A DNA stretch of 64,000 nucleotides from Pseudomonas trivialis (GTDB taxonomy: Bacteria; Pseudomonadota; Gammaproteobacteria; Pseudomonadales; Pseudomonadaceae). The notes under the pieces are model-generated. The model had not been told where the DNA came from, ran no database searches, and was given only the letters and a program-made list of their open reading frames with translations. This document shows, one piece after another, positions 16,499 to 24,961 of this stretch. Both the position numbers and the translations under genes were made by a program. Numbering within the stretch: the stretch's first letter is position 1; each line of letters starts with the position of its first letter. The stretch spans positions 62,001 to 126,000 of the forward strand of contig NZ_JYLK01000015.1 of the NCBI RefSeq assembly GCF_001439805.1, read 5' to 3'.

Positions 16499-16526
16499 GC
16501 TATCGGGAGCAAGCCCCCTCCCACAT
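16499..16526. repeat. single REP-type unit
   Basis: GCTATCGGGAGCAAGCCCCC followed by TCCCACAT, the reverse orientation of the unit at 14070. It lies 22 bases beyond the MFS gene stop, between convergent genes. Confidence 0.65.
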
Positions 16527-16548
16527 GGGAGCTGTGCAGGTTGGCGAG

Positions 16549-17736
16549 TTAGTGCCCGCCTTTCATGCGTCGGGCGATGAGGTAAAGACCCAGGCCGAGC
16601 AGTGCGGTCGCCGCGCCGATGTAGCCGGTGCTGGTCCAGCCAAATCCCGCTGTAATCGCCATTCCCCCAAACCAAGGCCCCAGCGCGTTCGCCAGGTTGA
16701 ACGCCGCGTGGTTGGACGCGGCCGCCAGGCTTGGGGCTTCGTGGGCGATGTCCATCAGGCGGATCTGCAACGGTGCCGCCAGCGACACCATGGTGCCGAC
16801 CAAGCCCATGCTCAGCAGCACGCCCCACAGCGACGATGCGGCGAACGGGAAGAACAGCAGCACGGCAATCGACCACACCAATATCAGCCCCACCGCGCGA
16901 AACTGCATGCGGTCAAACAGTTTGCCGCCTGCGATGTTGCCGATAATCCCGCCGACACCAAACGCCGCGAGGCCAAAGGGAATCCACTGTGGCGACACCT
17001 TGGTCACTTCCAGCAGGGTCGGCGCCAGGTAGCTGAATACGCAGAACATGCCGGCAAAGCCAATCGCACCGATGGACAGGGCCATCCACACCTGGGGTTT
17101 GGTGAAGGCGCGCATTTCCTTGCGCGGGTCGCTGCGTTCTTCGTCGTGGCGGTGGGGCACGAATTGCCAGACCAGCGCGATGGTGCACAGGGCGATCATG
17201 CTGACCAGGGCGAAGGCCGAGCGCCAGCCCAGGTGTTGGCCGAGGAAGGTGGCGATGGGGTTGCCCAGCAGCATGGCGAGGGTCAGGCCCATCATCACGC
17301 GGGCGACGGCGCCGGCGCGTTTATCCGAGGGCACCATGCTCGAGGCGACCACAGCGGCGATGCCGAAGTAGGCGCCGTGCGGCAGGCCGCTGATGAAACG
17401 GAAGGCCACCAGTGAGCTGAAGCTCGGGGTGAAGGCGGTGGCGAGGTTGCCCAAGGCGTAAAGCGCCATCAATAACAGCAGCATATGTTTGCGCAGCAGT
17501 TTGGCACCGAGGATTGCCAGCAACGGGGCGCCGACCATCACACCCAGGGCGTAGGCGCTGATGGCGTGGCCGACCTGGGGTTCGCTCAGGTTGAGGTTTT
17601 GGGCGATGTCGGGCATGAGGCCCATGATGGCGAATTCGCCGGTGCCGATTGCGAAAGCGCCCACGGCCATGGCCGCTTCCATTTTGGCGGCACTGCGCGC
17701 GGGCAGCAGGTGCCCGGGTGTTTGCTGGATAGACAT
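16549..17736 (-). CDS. MFS transporter, DHA1 family
   Basis: A 395-residue protein with about 12 hydrophobic helices. GTGEFAIMGLMPDIAQNLNLSEPQVGHAISAYALGVMVGAPLLAILGAKLLRK at residues 31-83 carries the DHA1 N-terminal pattern, and FRFISGLPHGAYFG is the motif C-like region seen in the AraJ/YdhP-type exporters. It most resembles predicted arabinose-efflux or purine/drug permeases; the substrate cannot be told from sequence. No regulator gene is adjacent. Confidence 0.82.
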   Translation of the reverse strand: MSIQQTPGHLLPARSAAKMEAAMAVGAFAIGTGEFAIMGLMPDIAQNLNLSEPQVGHAISAYALGVMVGAPLLAILGAKLLRKHMLLLLMALYALGNLATAFTPSFSSLVAFRFISGLPHGAYFGIAAVVASSMVPSDKRAGAVARVMMGLTLAMLLGNPIATFLGQHLGWRSAFALVSMIALCTIALVWQFVPHRHDEERSDPRKEMRAFTKPQVWMALSIGAIGFAGMFCVFSYLAPTLLEVTKVSPQWIPFGLAAFGVGGIIGNIAGGKLFDRMQFRAVGLILVWSIAVLLFFPFAASSLWGVLLSMGLVGTMVSLAAPLQIRLMDIAHEAPSLAAASNHAAFNLANALGPWFGGMAITAGFGWTSTGYIGAATALLGLGLYLIARRMKGGH

Positions 17737-18154
17737 GGATGGCTCTGTTTGAATGGGTGCACGAAAGACAGTCGTCGATGCTACGCACGCGACGGTGAAG
17801 GTGTCTAGAACAGCCGCTTGTCCGAGAGTTCCAGGCCTGTGACCTCAGGTCGCGCCTGCCAGCCTTGACACTGGCGCAATAAAAGCCGCGATTTAATGCT
17901 GTCAATTGGCCAAACAACCCATAGACGCTGTTTGGCATGATATTCTGCGCGCCGTTCTGGACAGGTCTTTCCCGGGTGCGTACATCCGTATACGTCCCGG
18001 CGGTGGGCTGTCGCCCAGGTAGCTGAAGCCAATAATGATAAAAAGTCAGCGCAGAAGGGACAAAAGTGAGGTCGATACGTCGGCCTTGTGTGCCCACCCT
18101 ACGGCCTGAAGAGTCAGGGGCGGGGCGGATGGCGTTTTATCATAGGTGCTACTG
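17737..18154. other. intergenic region upstream of mqo
   Basis: This 418-base gap separates divergent MFS and mqo genes. Short frames on the minus strand are not convincing. It includes AT-rich candidate promoter segments around 17885-17945 and 18030-18045, but no box pair good enough to name. Confidence 0.4.
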
Positions 18155-19801
18155 ATGTTTAAGAAAGTAAACACTGCCTTGCTGGGGCTGGCGTTGTCGA
18201 TGGGGATCACGTCCGTTCAAGCGCAAGAGGCAAAGAAAGTCGATGTGCTGCTGATCGGCGGCGGCATCATGAGTGCCACCCTGGGTGTGTGGCTCAACGA
18301 GCTGCAGCCGGACTGGTCGATGGAGATGGTCGAGCGCCTCGATGGCGTGGCCGAAGAAAGCTCCAATGGCTGGAACAACGCCGGTACCGGTCACTCGGCC
18401 CTGGCTGAGCTGAACTACACCCCGGAAGACAAGAACGGCAACGTTGAGATCCCGAAAGCGGTCGAGATCAACGAAGCGTTCCAGATCTCCCGTCAGTTCT
18501 GGTCCTGGCAGGTCCAGCAGGGCGTGCTGAAGAACCCGCGTTCGTTCATCAACTCCACACCGCACATGAGCTTTGTGTGGGGCGATGACAACATCAAGTT
18601 CCTGAAAAAACGTTACGAAGCCCTGAAAGCGAGCCCGCTGTTCGCCGGCATGCAGTACTCCGAAGACCCGGCGCAGATCGCCAAGTGGGTTCCGCTGATG
18701 ATGCAAGGGCGTGACCCGAGCCAGAAAATCGCGGCCACCTGGACTCCGATCGGCACCGACGTGAACTTCGGCGAAATCACCCGCCAGTTCGTTGCCCACC
18801 TGCAAACCACGCCGAAGTTCGACCTGAAACTGTCGAGCGAAGTGCAGGACATCACCAAGAACGCCGACGGCTCGTGGCGTGTGAGCTACAAAAACCTGAA
18901 AGACGGCACCAAGACCGAAACCGACGCCAAGTTTGTGTTCATCGGCGCGGGCGGCGGTGCACTGCACCTGCTGCAGAAGTCGGGCATTCCTGAAGCCAAG
19001 GAATATGCAGGCTTCCCGGTTGGCGGCTCGTTCCTGGTGACCGATAACCCGGCCATCGCTGAACAGCACATGGCCAAGGCTTACGGTAAAGCCTCGGTTG
19101 GCGCACCGCCGATGTCGGTTCCGCACCTGGACACCCGCGTGCTGGACGGCAAGCGCGTGATCCTGTTTGGCCCATTCGCGACCTTCTCCACCAAGTTCCT
19201 GAAGGAAGGTTCGTACCTGGACCTGCTGACCAGCACCACCACCCACAACATCTGGCCCATGACCAAAGTCGGTATTCGTGAATACCCGCTGGTCGAGTAC
19301 CTTGCCGGCCAACTGATGCTGTCGGACGACGACCGCTTCAAGGCGCTGCAGGAATACTTCCCGAACGCCAAGCAGTCCGACTGGCGCCTGTGGCAAGCCG
19401 GCCAGCGCGTGCAGATCATCAAGCGTGACGAAGAGCAGGGCGGCGTCCTGAAACTCGGTACCGAAGTGGTCAGCTCCGCCGACAACACCATCGCAGGCCT
19501 GCTGGGTGCATCGCCAGGCGCGTCCACCGCGGCTCCGATCATGCTGACCGTGCTGCAGAAAGTGTTCAAGGACAAGGTGGCGACCCCTGAGTGGCAGGCC
19601 AAGCTGCACCAGATCGTACCGAGCTACGGCACCAAGCTGAACGACAGCCCGGAAGCGGTTGCCAAGGAATGGGCCTACACCGCCGGTGTCCTGCAATTGA
19701 CGCCACCGCCTGCGATCCCGCAAATGGCGGCGCCAAAGGCCACCGAGGCTGCCAAGCCTGCGGCTGAGCCGAGCAAGCCGGCGTCCGACCTGGCGCTGTA
19801 A
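18155..19801 (+). CDS. mqo: malate:quinone oxidoreductase
   Basis: A 548-residue FAD enzyme that oxidises malate to oxaloacetate and passes electrons to quinone. The FAD motif VDVLLIGGGIMSATLGVWL is at about residues 31-49; GWNNAGTGHSALAELNYTP and GLLGASPGASTAAPIML are Mqo signatures. Two features are unusual for a membrane-peripheral cytoplasmic enzyme: an N-terminal stretch that looks like a signal peptide (MFKKVNTALLGLALSM then SVQAQ) and an Ala/Pro/Lys-rich C-terminal tail from about residue 512. The ATG at 18155 was preferred to a GTG three codons upstream. A terminator follows. Confidence 0.95.
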   Translation: MFKKVNTALLGLALSMGITSVQAQEAKKVDVLLIGGGIMSATLGVWLNELQPDWSMEMVERLDGVAEESSNGWNNAGTGHSALAELNYTPEDKNGNVEIPKAVEINEAFQISRQFWSWQVQQGVLKNPRSFINSTPHMSFVWGDDNIKFLKKRYEALKASPLFAGMQYSEDPAQIAKWVPLMMQGRDPSQKIAATWTPIGTDVNFGEITRQFVAHLQTTPKFDLKLSSEVQDITKNADGSWRVSYKNLKDGTKTETDAKFVFIGAGGGALHLLQKSGIPEAKEYAGFPVGGSFLVTDNPAIAEQHMAKAYGKASVGAPPMSVPHLDTRVLDGKRVILFGPFATFSTKFLKEGSYLDLLTSTTTHNIWPMTKVGIREYPLVEYLAGQLMLSDDDRFKALQEYFPNAKQSDWRLWQAGQRVQIIKRDEEQGGVLKLGTEVVSSADNTIAGLLGASPGASTAAPIMLTVLQKVFKDKVATPEWQAKLHQIVPSYGTKLNDSPEAVAKEWAYTAGVLQLTPPPAIPQMAAPKATEAAKPAAEPSKPASDLAL

Positions 19802-19832
19802 GCTGCTCAGCAACACGCATCGCTGAAGAAAA

Positions 19833-19868
19833 AGCCCGCTGAACCGGTGACGGTCAGCGGGCTTTTTT
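19833..19868. terminator. terminator between mqo and LysR gene
   Basis: AGCCCGCTGA and TCAGCGGGCT pair perfectly, extended inside by CCG/CGG, followed by T6. It lies between convergent genes. Confidence 0.9.
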
Positions 19869-19879
19869 GTGGGCGACGT

Positions 19880-20716
19880 TCACACCTTGAAATGCCTGAC
19901 CTGCTCATGCAGGTGCAAGGCCAGGGCATTGCCGGTGTCGCACAGCAGATAGAGGTGCTGCGGCGCGAGTGCGGGCAGGTCTGGCATCTGCATCAGCCCA
20001 TCGCCCATGCGACTGGCCTCCATCAAGCCCACGGCCACGCCACTGCGTACACAGGCCTCGACCGCCGATGAGTTGGGGCTTTCCAGCAGCAGTCGATGGT
20101 AAACCCCGTGGTCCTTAAGGGCCTGCAAGGCGGCCGCGCGATAAGGGCAACCGGCGATGGGCACGGTCACGGGCAGCGGCGCGTTGGGCGGGCAACTGAA
20201 GTGCTGGGCGGCAACCCACAATGGCTGAACGTCGCCGAGCCGTTCACCCTGCGCCAGGGGCTGGGCGCTGACGGTGATCGCCAGGTCCAGTTGATTGGCC
20301 ATGAACAGATTCAGCAGCTCGCCACTTGTGCGTGCCTCGATTTCCAGTTCGAGCAAGGGGTTGTCGGCGATCAAGCGCGGCAGGAATGCCTGGATGAATG
20401 CGCTGGCATAGGTGTCCGGCACACCCAGGCGTATCTTGCCCTGCATGCGCTGTGGCATCAGCGAGATCAGCAGGCGGTCATGGCTCTTGAGAAACTCGGT
20501 GGTGTCGCCCAGCAGTTTCGTGCCGTACAGCGTGAGCTCCACGCCCTGATTGCTGCGACTGAACAGGCGCTGGCCCACCTGATCCTCCAGCTTCTGAATC
20601 TGCGTGGTCACGGTCGAGGCACTGCGGTGCACATGTTCGGCCGCCTCGTTGAAGCGCCGAAAACGTGCCACAGCGTGAAAAGTGCGCAGCAGCTCAATAT
20701 TCAGTTGTCTGGGCAT
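19880..20716 (-). CDS. LysR-family transcriptional regulator
   Basis: A 278-residue regulator. The N-terminal winged helix (NIELLRTFHAVARFRRFNEAAEHVHRSASTVTTQIQKLEDQVGQRLFSRSNQGVELT) is at residues 4-60 and the periplasmic-binding-protein-like effector domain follows. The start MPRQLNIE was preferred over an upstream frame extension of 16 residues. It is divergent from the EamA transporter gene; the 98-base spacer contains TTGTG-N17-CACAA (20738-20764), a possible operator. It probably controls the exporter, an inference from the arrangement. Confidence 0.85.
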   Translation of the reverse strand: MPRQLNIELLRTFHAVARFRRFNEAAEHVHRSASTVTTQIQKLEDQVGQRLFSRSNQGVELTLYGTKLLGDTTEFLKSHDRLLISLMPQRMQGKIRLGVPDTYASAFIQAFLPRLIADNPLLELEIEARTSGELLNLFMANQLDLAITVSAQPLAQGERLGDVQPLWVAAQHFSCPPNAPLPVTVPIAGCPYRAAALQALKDHGVYHRLLLESPNSSAVEACVRSGVAVGLMEASRMGDGLMQMPDLPALAPQHLYLLCDTGNALALHLHEQVRHFKV

Positions 20717-20814
20717 GATTCGTCTTTTGCGGATTAGTTGTGCAGTTAATTTCAATATACACAATCATCAGCGGCTCATAGCCTTGGCGTCAATGCACAG
20801 ATGCTGGAGGCTAT

Positions 20815-21714
20815 ATGAAACGCTCACCCTTGGGCCTGCTGTTGTTACAAAGTGCGTTTGTCCTGTCGTGGAGTTCAGGCTATATCGGCGCCAAGCTGGG
20901 CACACAGGGCGGCGGGGCGTTCAACCTGCTGTTCTGGCGCTTCTTGCTGGTGTCGGTGTGCCTGGGGTTGTTTCTGAATGTCAGGTTGATGCAGGTGTCC
21001 TGGGCGCAGATTCGCCATTACGCGGTGATCGGTTTCCTCTCCCAGTTTGCTTACCTGAGCTGCCTCTACGTTGCCATCCAGAACGGCTTGCCCCCTGGCA
21101 TTGCGGCCATCATCGCCGCGCTGCAGCCGCTGATGACGGCGGCACTGTCCACCGGCAGCGATACCGAGCGCAGCGGCGGCTGGCAGTGGGCAGGGCTGTT
21201 GATCAGTTTTGTCGGCGTGGCGATCGTGATCGCCGGGCAGTACGGCCAGAGTGGACAAGGCGTTGGTTTGGTCATGTATCTGCTGCCATTGGCGGCGGCA
21301 CTGGGGCTGACACTGGCCACACTCTATGAGCGCCGTTCGCTGCAAAAAAACGACGCGGGCCTGGTGTTGCCGCTGTTTATCCAATCGCTGCTGACTTTGA
21401 TCGGTTTCACTGGCGCAGTGCTCTACACGGACACCCTGAGCATTCCCAGCGACCCGAATGTGCTGATCTCGATTGTCTGGCTGACGGTGTTCTCCACCTT
21501 TATCGCTTACCTGAGCTTGTGGATGCTGTTGCGTGTGATGACCGCAACCCGTGTGGCGGCGCTGGTCTATCTGGAACCACCGGTGACGCTGGTGTGGGCG
21601 GCGTTGATGTTTGGCGATGTGATTTATGGGGCGACCTATGCGGGCATGGCCGTGGTAGTCGCGGGTTTACTGCTGGTGCGTGTGAAACGACCGGCAGTCG
21701 CATGCACCTCGTAA
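20815..21714 (+). CDS. EamA/DMT-family transporter
   Basis: A 299-residue protein with ten predicted membrane helices in two EamA repeats (about residues 8-140 and 148-290). VLSWSSGYIGAKLG at the N terminus and YLEPPVTLVWAALMFGDVI in the second repeat are typical of RhaT/YdcZ-like exporters of metabolites or amino acids. GGAGG lies five bases before the ATG. It is divergently arranged with a LysR regulator. The substrate is unknown. Confidence 0.85.
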   Translation: MKRSPLGLLLLQSAFVLSWSSGYIGAKLGTQGGGAFNLLFWRFLLVSVCLGLFLNVRLMQVSWAQIRHYAVIGFLSQFAYLSCLYVAIQNGLPPGIAAIIAALQPLMTAALSTGSDTERSGGWQWAGLLISFVGVAIVIAGQYGQSGQGVGLVMYLLPLAAALGLTLATLYERRSLQKNDAGLVLPLFIQSLLTLIGFTGAVLYTDTLSIPSDPNVLISIVWLTVFSTFIAYLSLWMLLRVMTATRVAALVYLEPPVTLVWAALMFGDVIYGATYAGMAVVVAGLLLVRVKRPAVACTS

Positions 21715-21838
21715 GGCGTGCAGGTTCAGCAAGCTGACAGACACATCCTGTTAAAAAATACCCAGGGCCATGCAGGAGCGTGGTTGCAGCAAGGGGGGAT
21801 TTTTACCATTGCAGGGTGTAAGCGCCCGAGGGTTTCGT

Positions 21839-22168
21839 ATGTTGTTACGTTATGCGGCATTGGCGGCAGTGGTCGTCGCGGCGTCTGGATGTGTACAGGA
21901 GCGCGTGGTGCATGAGCGTGTTCCAATGCAGCGTGATTACGTGGAAGTGGTCGCGCCACAGCCGCCGCCGGTGCAGGTGATCGAGGTCGAGCCGGCGCCA
22001 CGTTATGGCTATGTATGGTCGCGTGGTTACTGGCGCTGGACGGGCGGGCGGTATGTCGCGGTGCACGGCCACTGGGAGCCTGTTCGCGAAGGTTATCGTT
22101 ATGTGCATCCGCACTGGGTGCAGCACAGCGATGGTTTCCACTGGCAGGTGGGTGGCTGGGTGCGCTGA
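21839..22168 (+). CDS. YXWGXW-type repeat lipoprotein
   Basis: A 109-residue predicted lipoprotein: signal MLLRYAALAAVVVAASG followed by Cys18. The mature protein has a Pro-rich linker (VVAPQPPPVQVIEVEPAP) and then aromatic repeats (YGYVWSRGYWRWTGGRYVAVHGHWEP, YVHPHWVQHSDGFHWQVGGW), the pattern of the YXWGXW repeat family found in cell-envelope lipoproteins. GAGG precedes the ATG. Function is not established. Confidence 0.75.
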   Translation: MLLRYAALAAVVVAASGCVQERVVHERVPMQRDYVEVVAPQPPPVQVIEVEPAPRYGYVWSRGYWRWTGGRYVAVHGHWEPVREGYRYVHPHWVQHSDGFHWQVGGWVR

Positions 22169-22174
22169 GCCTGG

Positions 22175-22549
22175 TTAAATCGGCTTCCGGGTACCCAGGA
22201 GCCGAACCTCTCGCAGCAGTGCCGCACCGAGTTGATCGGTGCCCAGCTCCCGATATCCCACCGCCTTCACCTCGCCGTTTTCCTCCGCCTGGATGATGAT
22301 CACCGGCGTTTCCTTGCCCGATGCTTCGTCCACATGCATCGCGTACTGCGGGATTTCCAGCGCTATGGGCGTACCGGCCGCCTTGCCTTTCACGTTGATC
22401 AGGAACGCCGCGCATCCGCTGTCCACATCCTCGCTGTTGGCCGAGCGGCCGCTGACGAAGCAGCTCTGCGGCAGGTCGGGCCAGACGATGGCACCCCCCA
22501 GCGCGAGTGCAGGCAGTAGGGTCACGGCTGTGAGCAGAAGTGTGCGCAC
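22175..22549 (-). CDS. hypothetical exported protein
   Basis: A 124-residue product starting at GTG: MRTLLLTAVTLLPALALGGAIV is a signal peptide or membrane anchor. The mature part carries two cysteines (DLPQSCFVSG, DVDSGCAAFL) and acidic residues. A TTG start seven codons further upstream (22570) is possible but lacks an SD, whereas AAGAGAA precedes the GTG. I do not recognise the family. Confidence 0.55.
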   Translation of the reverse strand: MRTLLLTAVTLLPALALGGAIVWPDLPQSCFVSGRSANSEDVDSGCAAFLINVKGKAAGTPIALEIPQYAMHVDEASGKETPVIIIQAEENGEVKAVGYRELGTDQLGAALLREVRLLGTRKPI

Positions 22550-22620
22550 GTCAGGTGTTCTCTTGATCAAGGGCCAGTCGATTTTTTACCAAAGCTCACC
22601 GTCAGCTGCAACGACGCGGC

Positions 22621-23016
22621 TCAGACCAGTCGCTTCATGCCCGTCGTTTTGGCGGCGTCAAGGTCGAAAGTGGCAGTGTATTCGCAGCCGGCTGCGTGTG
22701 CGCATCGCTCGATCAGGCAGTCCGCAAAGTCGGCCTTGCTGGCGATGAACTTGCGCAGTGCCTTCCAGACGATATCGGCGTGTTCGATGGTCAGCTCGCG
22801 AGTGTGCAGCAGGGTTTCCAGCACCAGCACCACGTCGGACTTGGCCGATTGGTAGCAGGCCTGAAGGACCCACACCAGTTCCACGATGGACACCACGCTG
22901 ACAAAGCCCGGCGATGCGGTAGTCAGCGATTCGATCAGGTGCGATGCCTTGGCCGACTGAACCGCATCGTCCTGGGTGACGTAGCGCACCAGCACATTGG
23001 TATCCAGGCCTATCAT
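22621..23016 (-). CDS. PIN-domain ribonuclease toxin (VapC family)
   Basis: A 131-residue PIN protein. Acidic metal ligands are visible: MIGLDTNVLVRY (Asp5), SIVELVWVL (Glu), ADFADCLIE (Asp) and a C-terminal FDLDAAK. VapC toxins cut RNA, often tRNA. Its ATG overlaps the stop of the upstream AbrB-type gene by four bases, which is the classic antitoxin-first toxin-antitoxin arrangement. Confidence 0.85.
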   Translation of the reverse strand: MIGLDTNVLVRYVTQDDAVQSAKASHLIESLTTASPGFVSVVSIVELVWVLQACYQSAKSDVVLVLETLLHTRELTIEHADIVWKALRKFIASKADFADCLIERCAHAAGCEYTATFDLDAAKTTGMKRLV

Positions 23017-23255
23017 CGCGCTTGTGCTCCCCTGGCCGCGATGGCCTGGTTCATGTCTTCGATGGACACGGCCTTGGCGGGCCTGCTGATCAGCCCCTTG
23101 AGATCCTTGACGGTTTTGCTCGCGGCAATCATGGAAAACTTGCCGTCTTCCATCTCGACGAATTCCACCCGGTCGCCTGTTTCCAGGCCCAGGGCTGTCC
23201 GGACCTGGACGGGAATAGTGATTTGCCCTTTCGACGTAAGCGTGGCGGTTGCCAT
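23013..23255 (-). CDS. AbrB/MazE-type antitoxin
   Basis: An 80-residue protein with the swapped-hairpin DNA-binding start MATATLTSKGQITIPVQVRTALGLETGDRVEFVE, and a C-terminal tail (IEDMNQAIAARGAQAR) likely to wrap the toxin. The ATG has GGAGG nine bases upstream; a longer frame reaching 23327 would cross the operator and was rejected. It should neutralise the PIN toxin and autorepress the pair. Confidence 0.85.
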   Translation of the reverse strand: MATATLTSKGQITIPVQVRTALGLETGDRVEFVEMEDGKFSMIAASKTVKDLKGLISRPAKAVSIEDMNQAIAARGAQAR

Positions 23256-23277
23256 GGTTAATACCTCCAACATAATG

Positions 23278-23299
23278 CTCCTTACCCTAGAGTAAGGAG
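23278..23299 (-). promoter_or_regulatory. palindromic operator of the toxin-antitoxin pair
   Basis: CTCCTTAC-CCTAGA-GTAAGGAG is a perfect dyad with eight-base arms, centred about 33 bases upstream of the antitoxin ATG. The position suits autoregulation by the AbrB-fold antitoxin. Binding is inferred. Confidence 0.6.
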
Positions 23300-23440
23300 T
23301 TCTGAAGGACAAGATCCGTTGGTCCATAGGTTGCTCGCAGAAGTGAATTGGAATAGGAAAACCCTAGTCCGAACGCGCGATCCTCACACGCTTGCCTGTG
23401 CACCAAAGCGATACAAACTATGACCAGCCGCGCGCGAGGC

Positions 23441-24814
23441 TTATTGCACCACGCGATAACACGGCACATACGCTGCGCCGCCCGGCAGTTTCATCCGGTG
23501 CTGGGCCACGAATGCCTTCAACAGCTCATCCAGTGGTTTCATGATCGCCGGGTCGCCGTGTATTTCGTAAGGACCGTTTTCCTCGATCAGGCGAATGCCC
23601 TTGTCCTTCACGTTGCCCGCCACGATTCCCGAGAACGCACGACGCAGGTTGGCCGCCAACTCATGGGGTGCCAACGCATGACTCAACTGCAGGCTGGCCA
23701 TGTTTTCGTGGGTGGGATCGAACGGACGCTGAAAGCCCTCATCAATCTTGAGCAGCCAGTTGAAGTGAAACGCATCGTTGCGTTCGCGACGGAACTGCTT
23801 CACCGCCTTGAGACCTGCGGTCATCTGGCGCGCCACTTCGGCCGGGTCGTCGATGATGATCTGGTAATGCTGTTGCGCGGCTTCACCCAGGGTGGCGCCA
23901 ACGAACGCATGCAGTTGTTCCAGATAGGGCGCCGCGTGTTTGGGCCCGGTAAGCACTACCGGGAACGGCACGTCGCGGTTGTCCGGGTGCATGAGAATGC
24001 CCAGCAGGTACAGGAACTCTTCGGCCGTGCCTGCACCGCCCGGAAAGATGATGATGCCGTGGCCCACGCGCACGAAGGCTTCCAGGCGCTTTTCGATGTC
24101 CGGCAGGATCACCAGTTCGTTGACGATGGGGTTCGGTGCCTCGGCGGCGATGATGCCAGGCTCCGTCAAGCCCAGGTAGCGCCCGCCAGTGATGCGCTGT
24201 TTGGCGTGGGAAATGGTCGCGCCCTTCATCGGCCCTTTCATCACGCCTGGGCCGCAGCCGGTGCACACGTCGAGGCTGCGCAGGCCCAGTTCGTGGCCCA
24301 CTTTTTTGGTGTATTTGTATTCTTCGGTATTGATCGAGTGCCCGCCCCAGCACACCACGATTTTCGGCTCGACGCCCGGACGCAGCGTACGGGCGTTGCG
24401 CAGCAGGTGGAACACGTAGTCGGTGATGCCCTGGGAGTCGCTCAGGTCGATGCGCTGGCTGTCGAGTTCGTTCTCGGTGTAGACGATGTCGCGCAGGGCG
24501 CTGAACAGCATCTCGCGGGTGCTGGCGATCATTTCGCCATCGACGAATGCATCCGCGGGCGCGTTCAATAATTCAAGGCGCACGCCGCGGTCCTGCTGAT
24601 GAATACGCACTTCAAAGTCTTTGTAGGCGTCGAGGATGGTCTTGGCGTTGTCGATGTGCGCGCCAGTGTTGAGGATGGCCAGGGCGCACTGGCGAAACAG
24701 GGTGTAGATGCTGCCGGTGCCGGCGGCGCTCAGTTGCTGGACTTCGCGTTGGGAAAGTGTTTCGAGGCTGCCCTTGGGGCTGACGGAGGCGTTGATGACG
24801 TGACGTTGGGGCAT
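23441..24814 (-). CDS. ppnN: pyrimidine/purine nucleotide 5'-monophosphate nucleosidase (LOG family)
   Basis: A 457-residue protein matching PpnN (YgdH), which hydrolyses nucleoside monophosphates to base and ribose-5-phosphate and is controlled by (p)ppGpp in E. coli. The N-terminal PpnN domain starts MPQRHVINASVSPKGSLETLSQREV; the lysine-decarboxylase-like Rossmann core has CTGCGPGVMKGPMKGA and the catalytic FPGGAGTAEEFLYLLG (PGGxGTxxE). AAGGAA precedes this ATG; ten extra upstream codons were rejected. Confidence 0.92.
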   Translation of the reverse strand: MPQRHVINASVSPKGSLETLSQREVQQLSAAGTGSIYTLFRQCALAILNTGAHIDNAKTILDAYKDFEVRIHQQDRGVRLELLNAPADAFVDGEMIASTREMLFSALRDIVYTENELDSQRIDLSDSQGITDYVFHLLRNARTLRPGVEPKIVVCWGGHSINTEEYKYTKKVGHELGLRSLDVCTGCGPGVMKGPMKGATISHAKQRITGGRYLGLTEPGIIAAEAPNPIVNELVILPDIEKRLEAFVRVGHGIIIFPGGAGTAEEFLYLLGILMHPDNRDVPFPVVLTGPKHAAPYLEQLHAFVGATLGEAAQQHYQIIIDDPAEVARQMTAGLKAVKQFRRERNDAFHFNWLLKIDEGFQRPFDPTHENMASLQLSHALAPHELAANLRRAFSGIVAGNVKDKGIRLIEENGPYEIHGDPAIMKPLDELLKAFVAQHRMKLPGGAAYVPCYRVVQ

Positions 24815-24961
24815 TCTGATTCCTTGAAAGCACAGCCACCGCATCCTTTGAGAAGCGATGACTTGAGAAGGGTGGGCGCCGTTGACGGCGCGCGAGCCGA
24901 ATATTTACCTCAGGCGCAAGGCCGAGCGCAAATACCGTCCACCCCCATCATGCCGCAGAAC

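Noticed and set aside
17925..17950. Sigma-54-like TGGCA...CTGC upstream of mqo
   Set aside because: The distance between the GG and GC elements is one base too long for a sigma-54 promoter.
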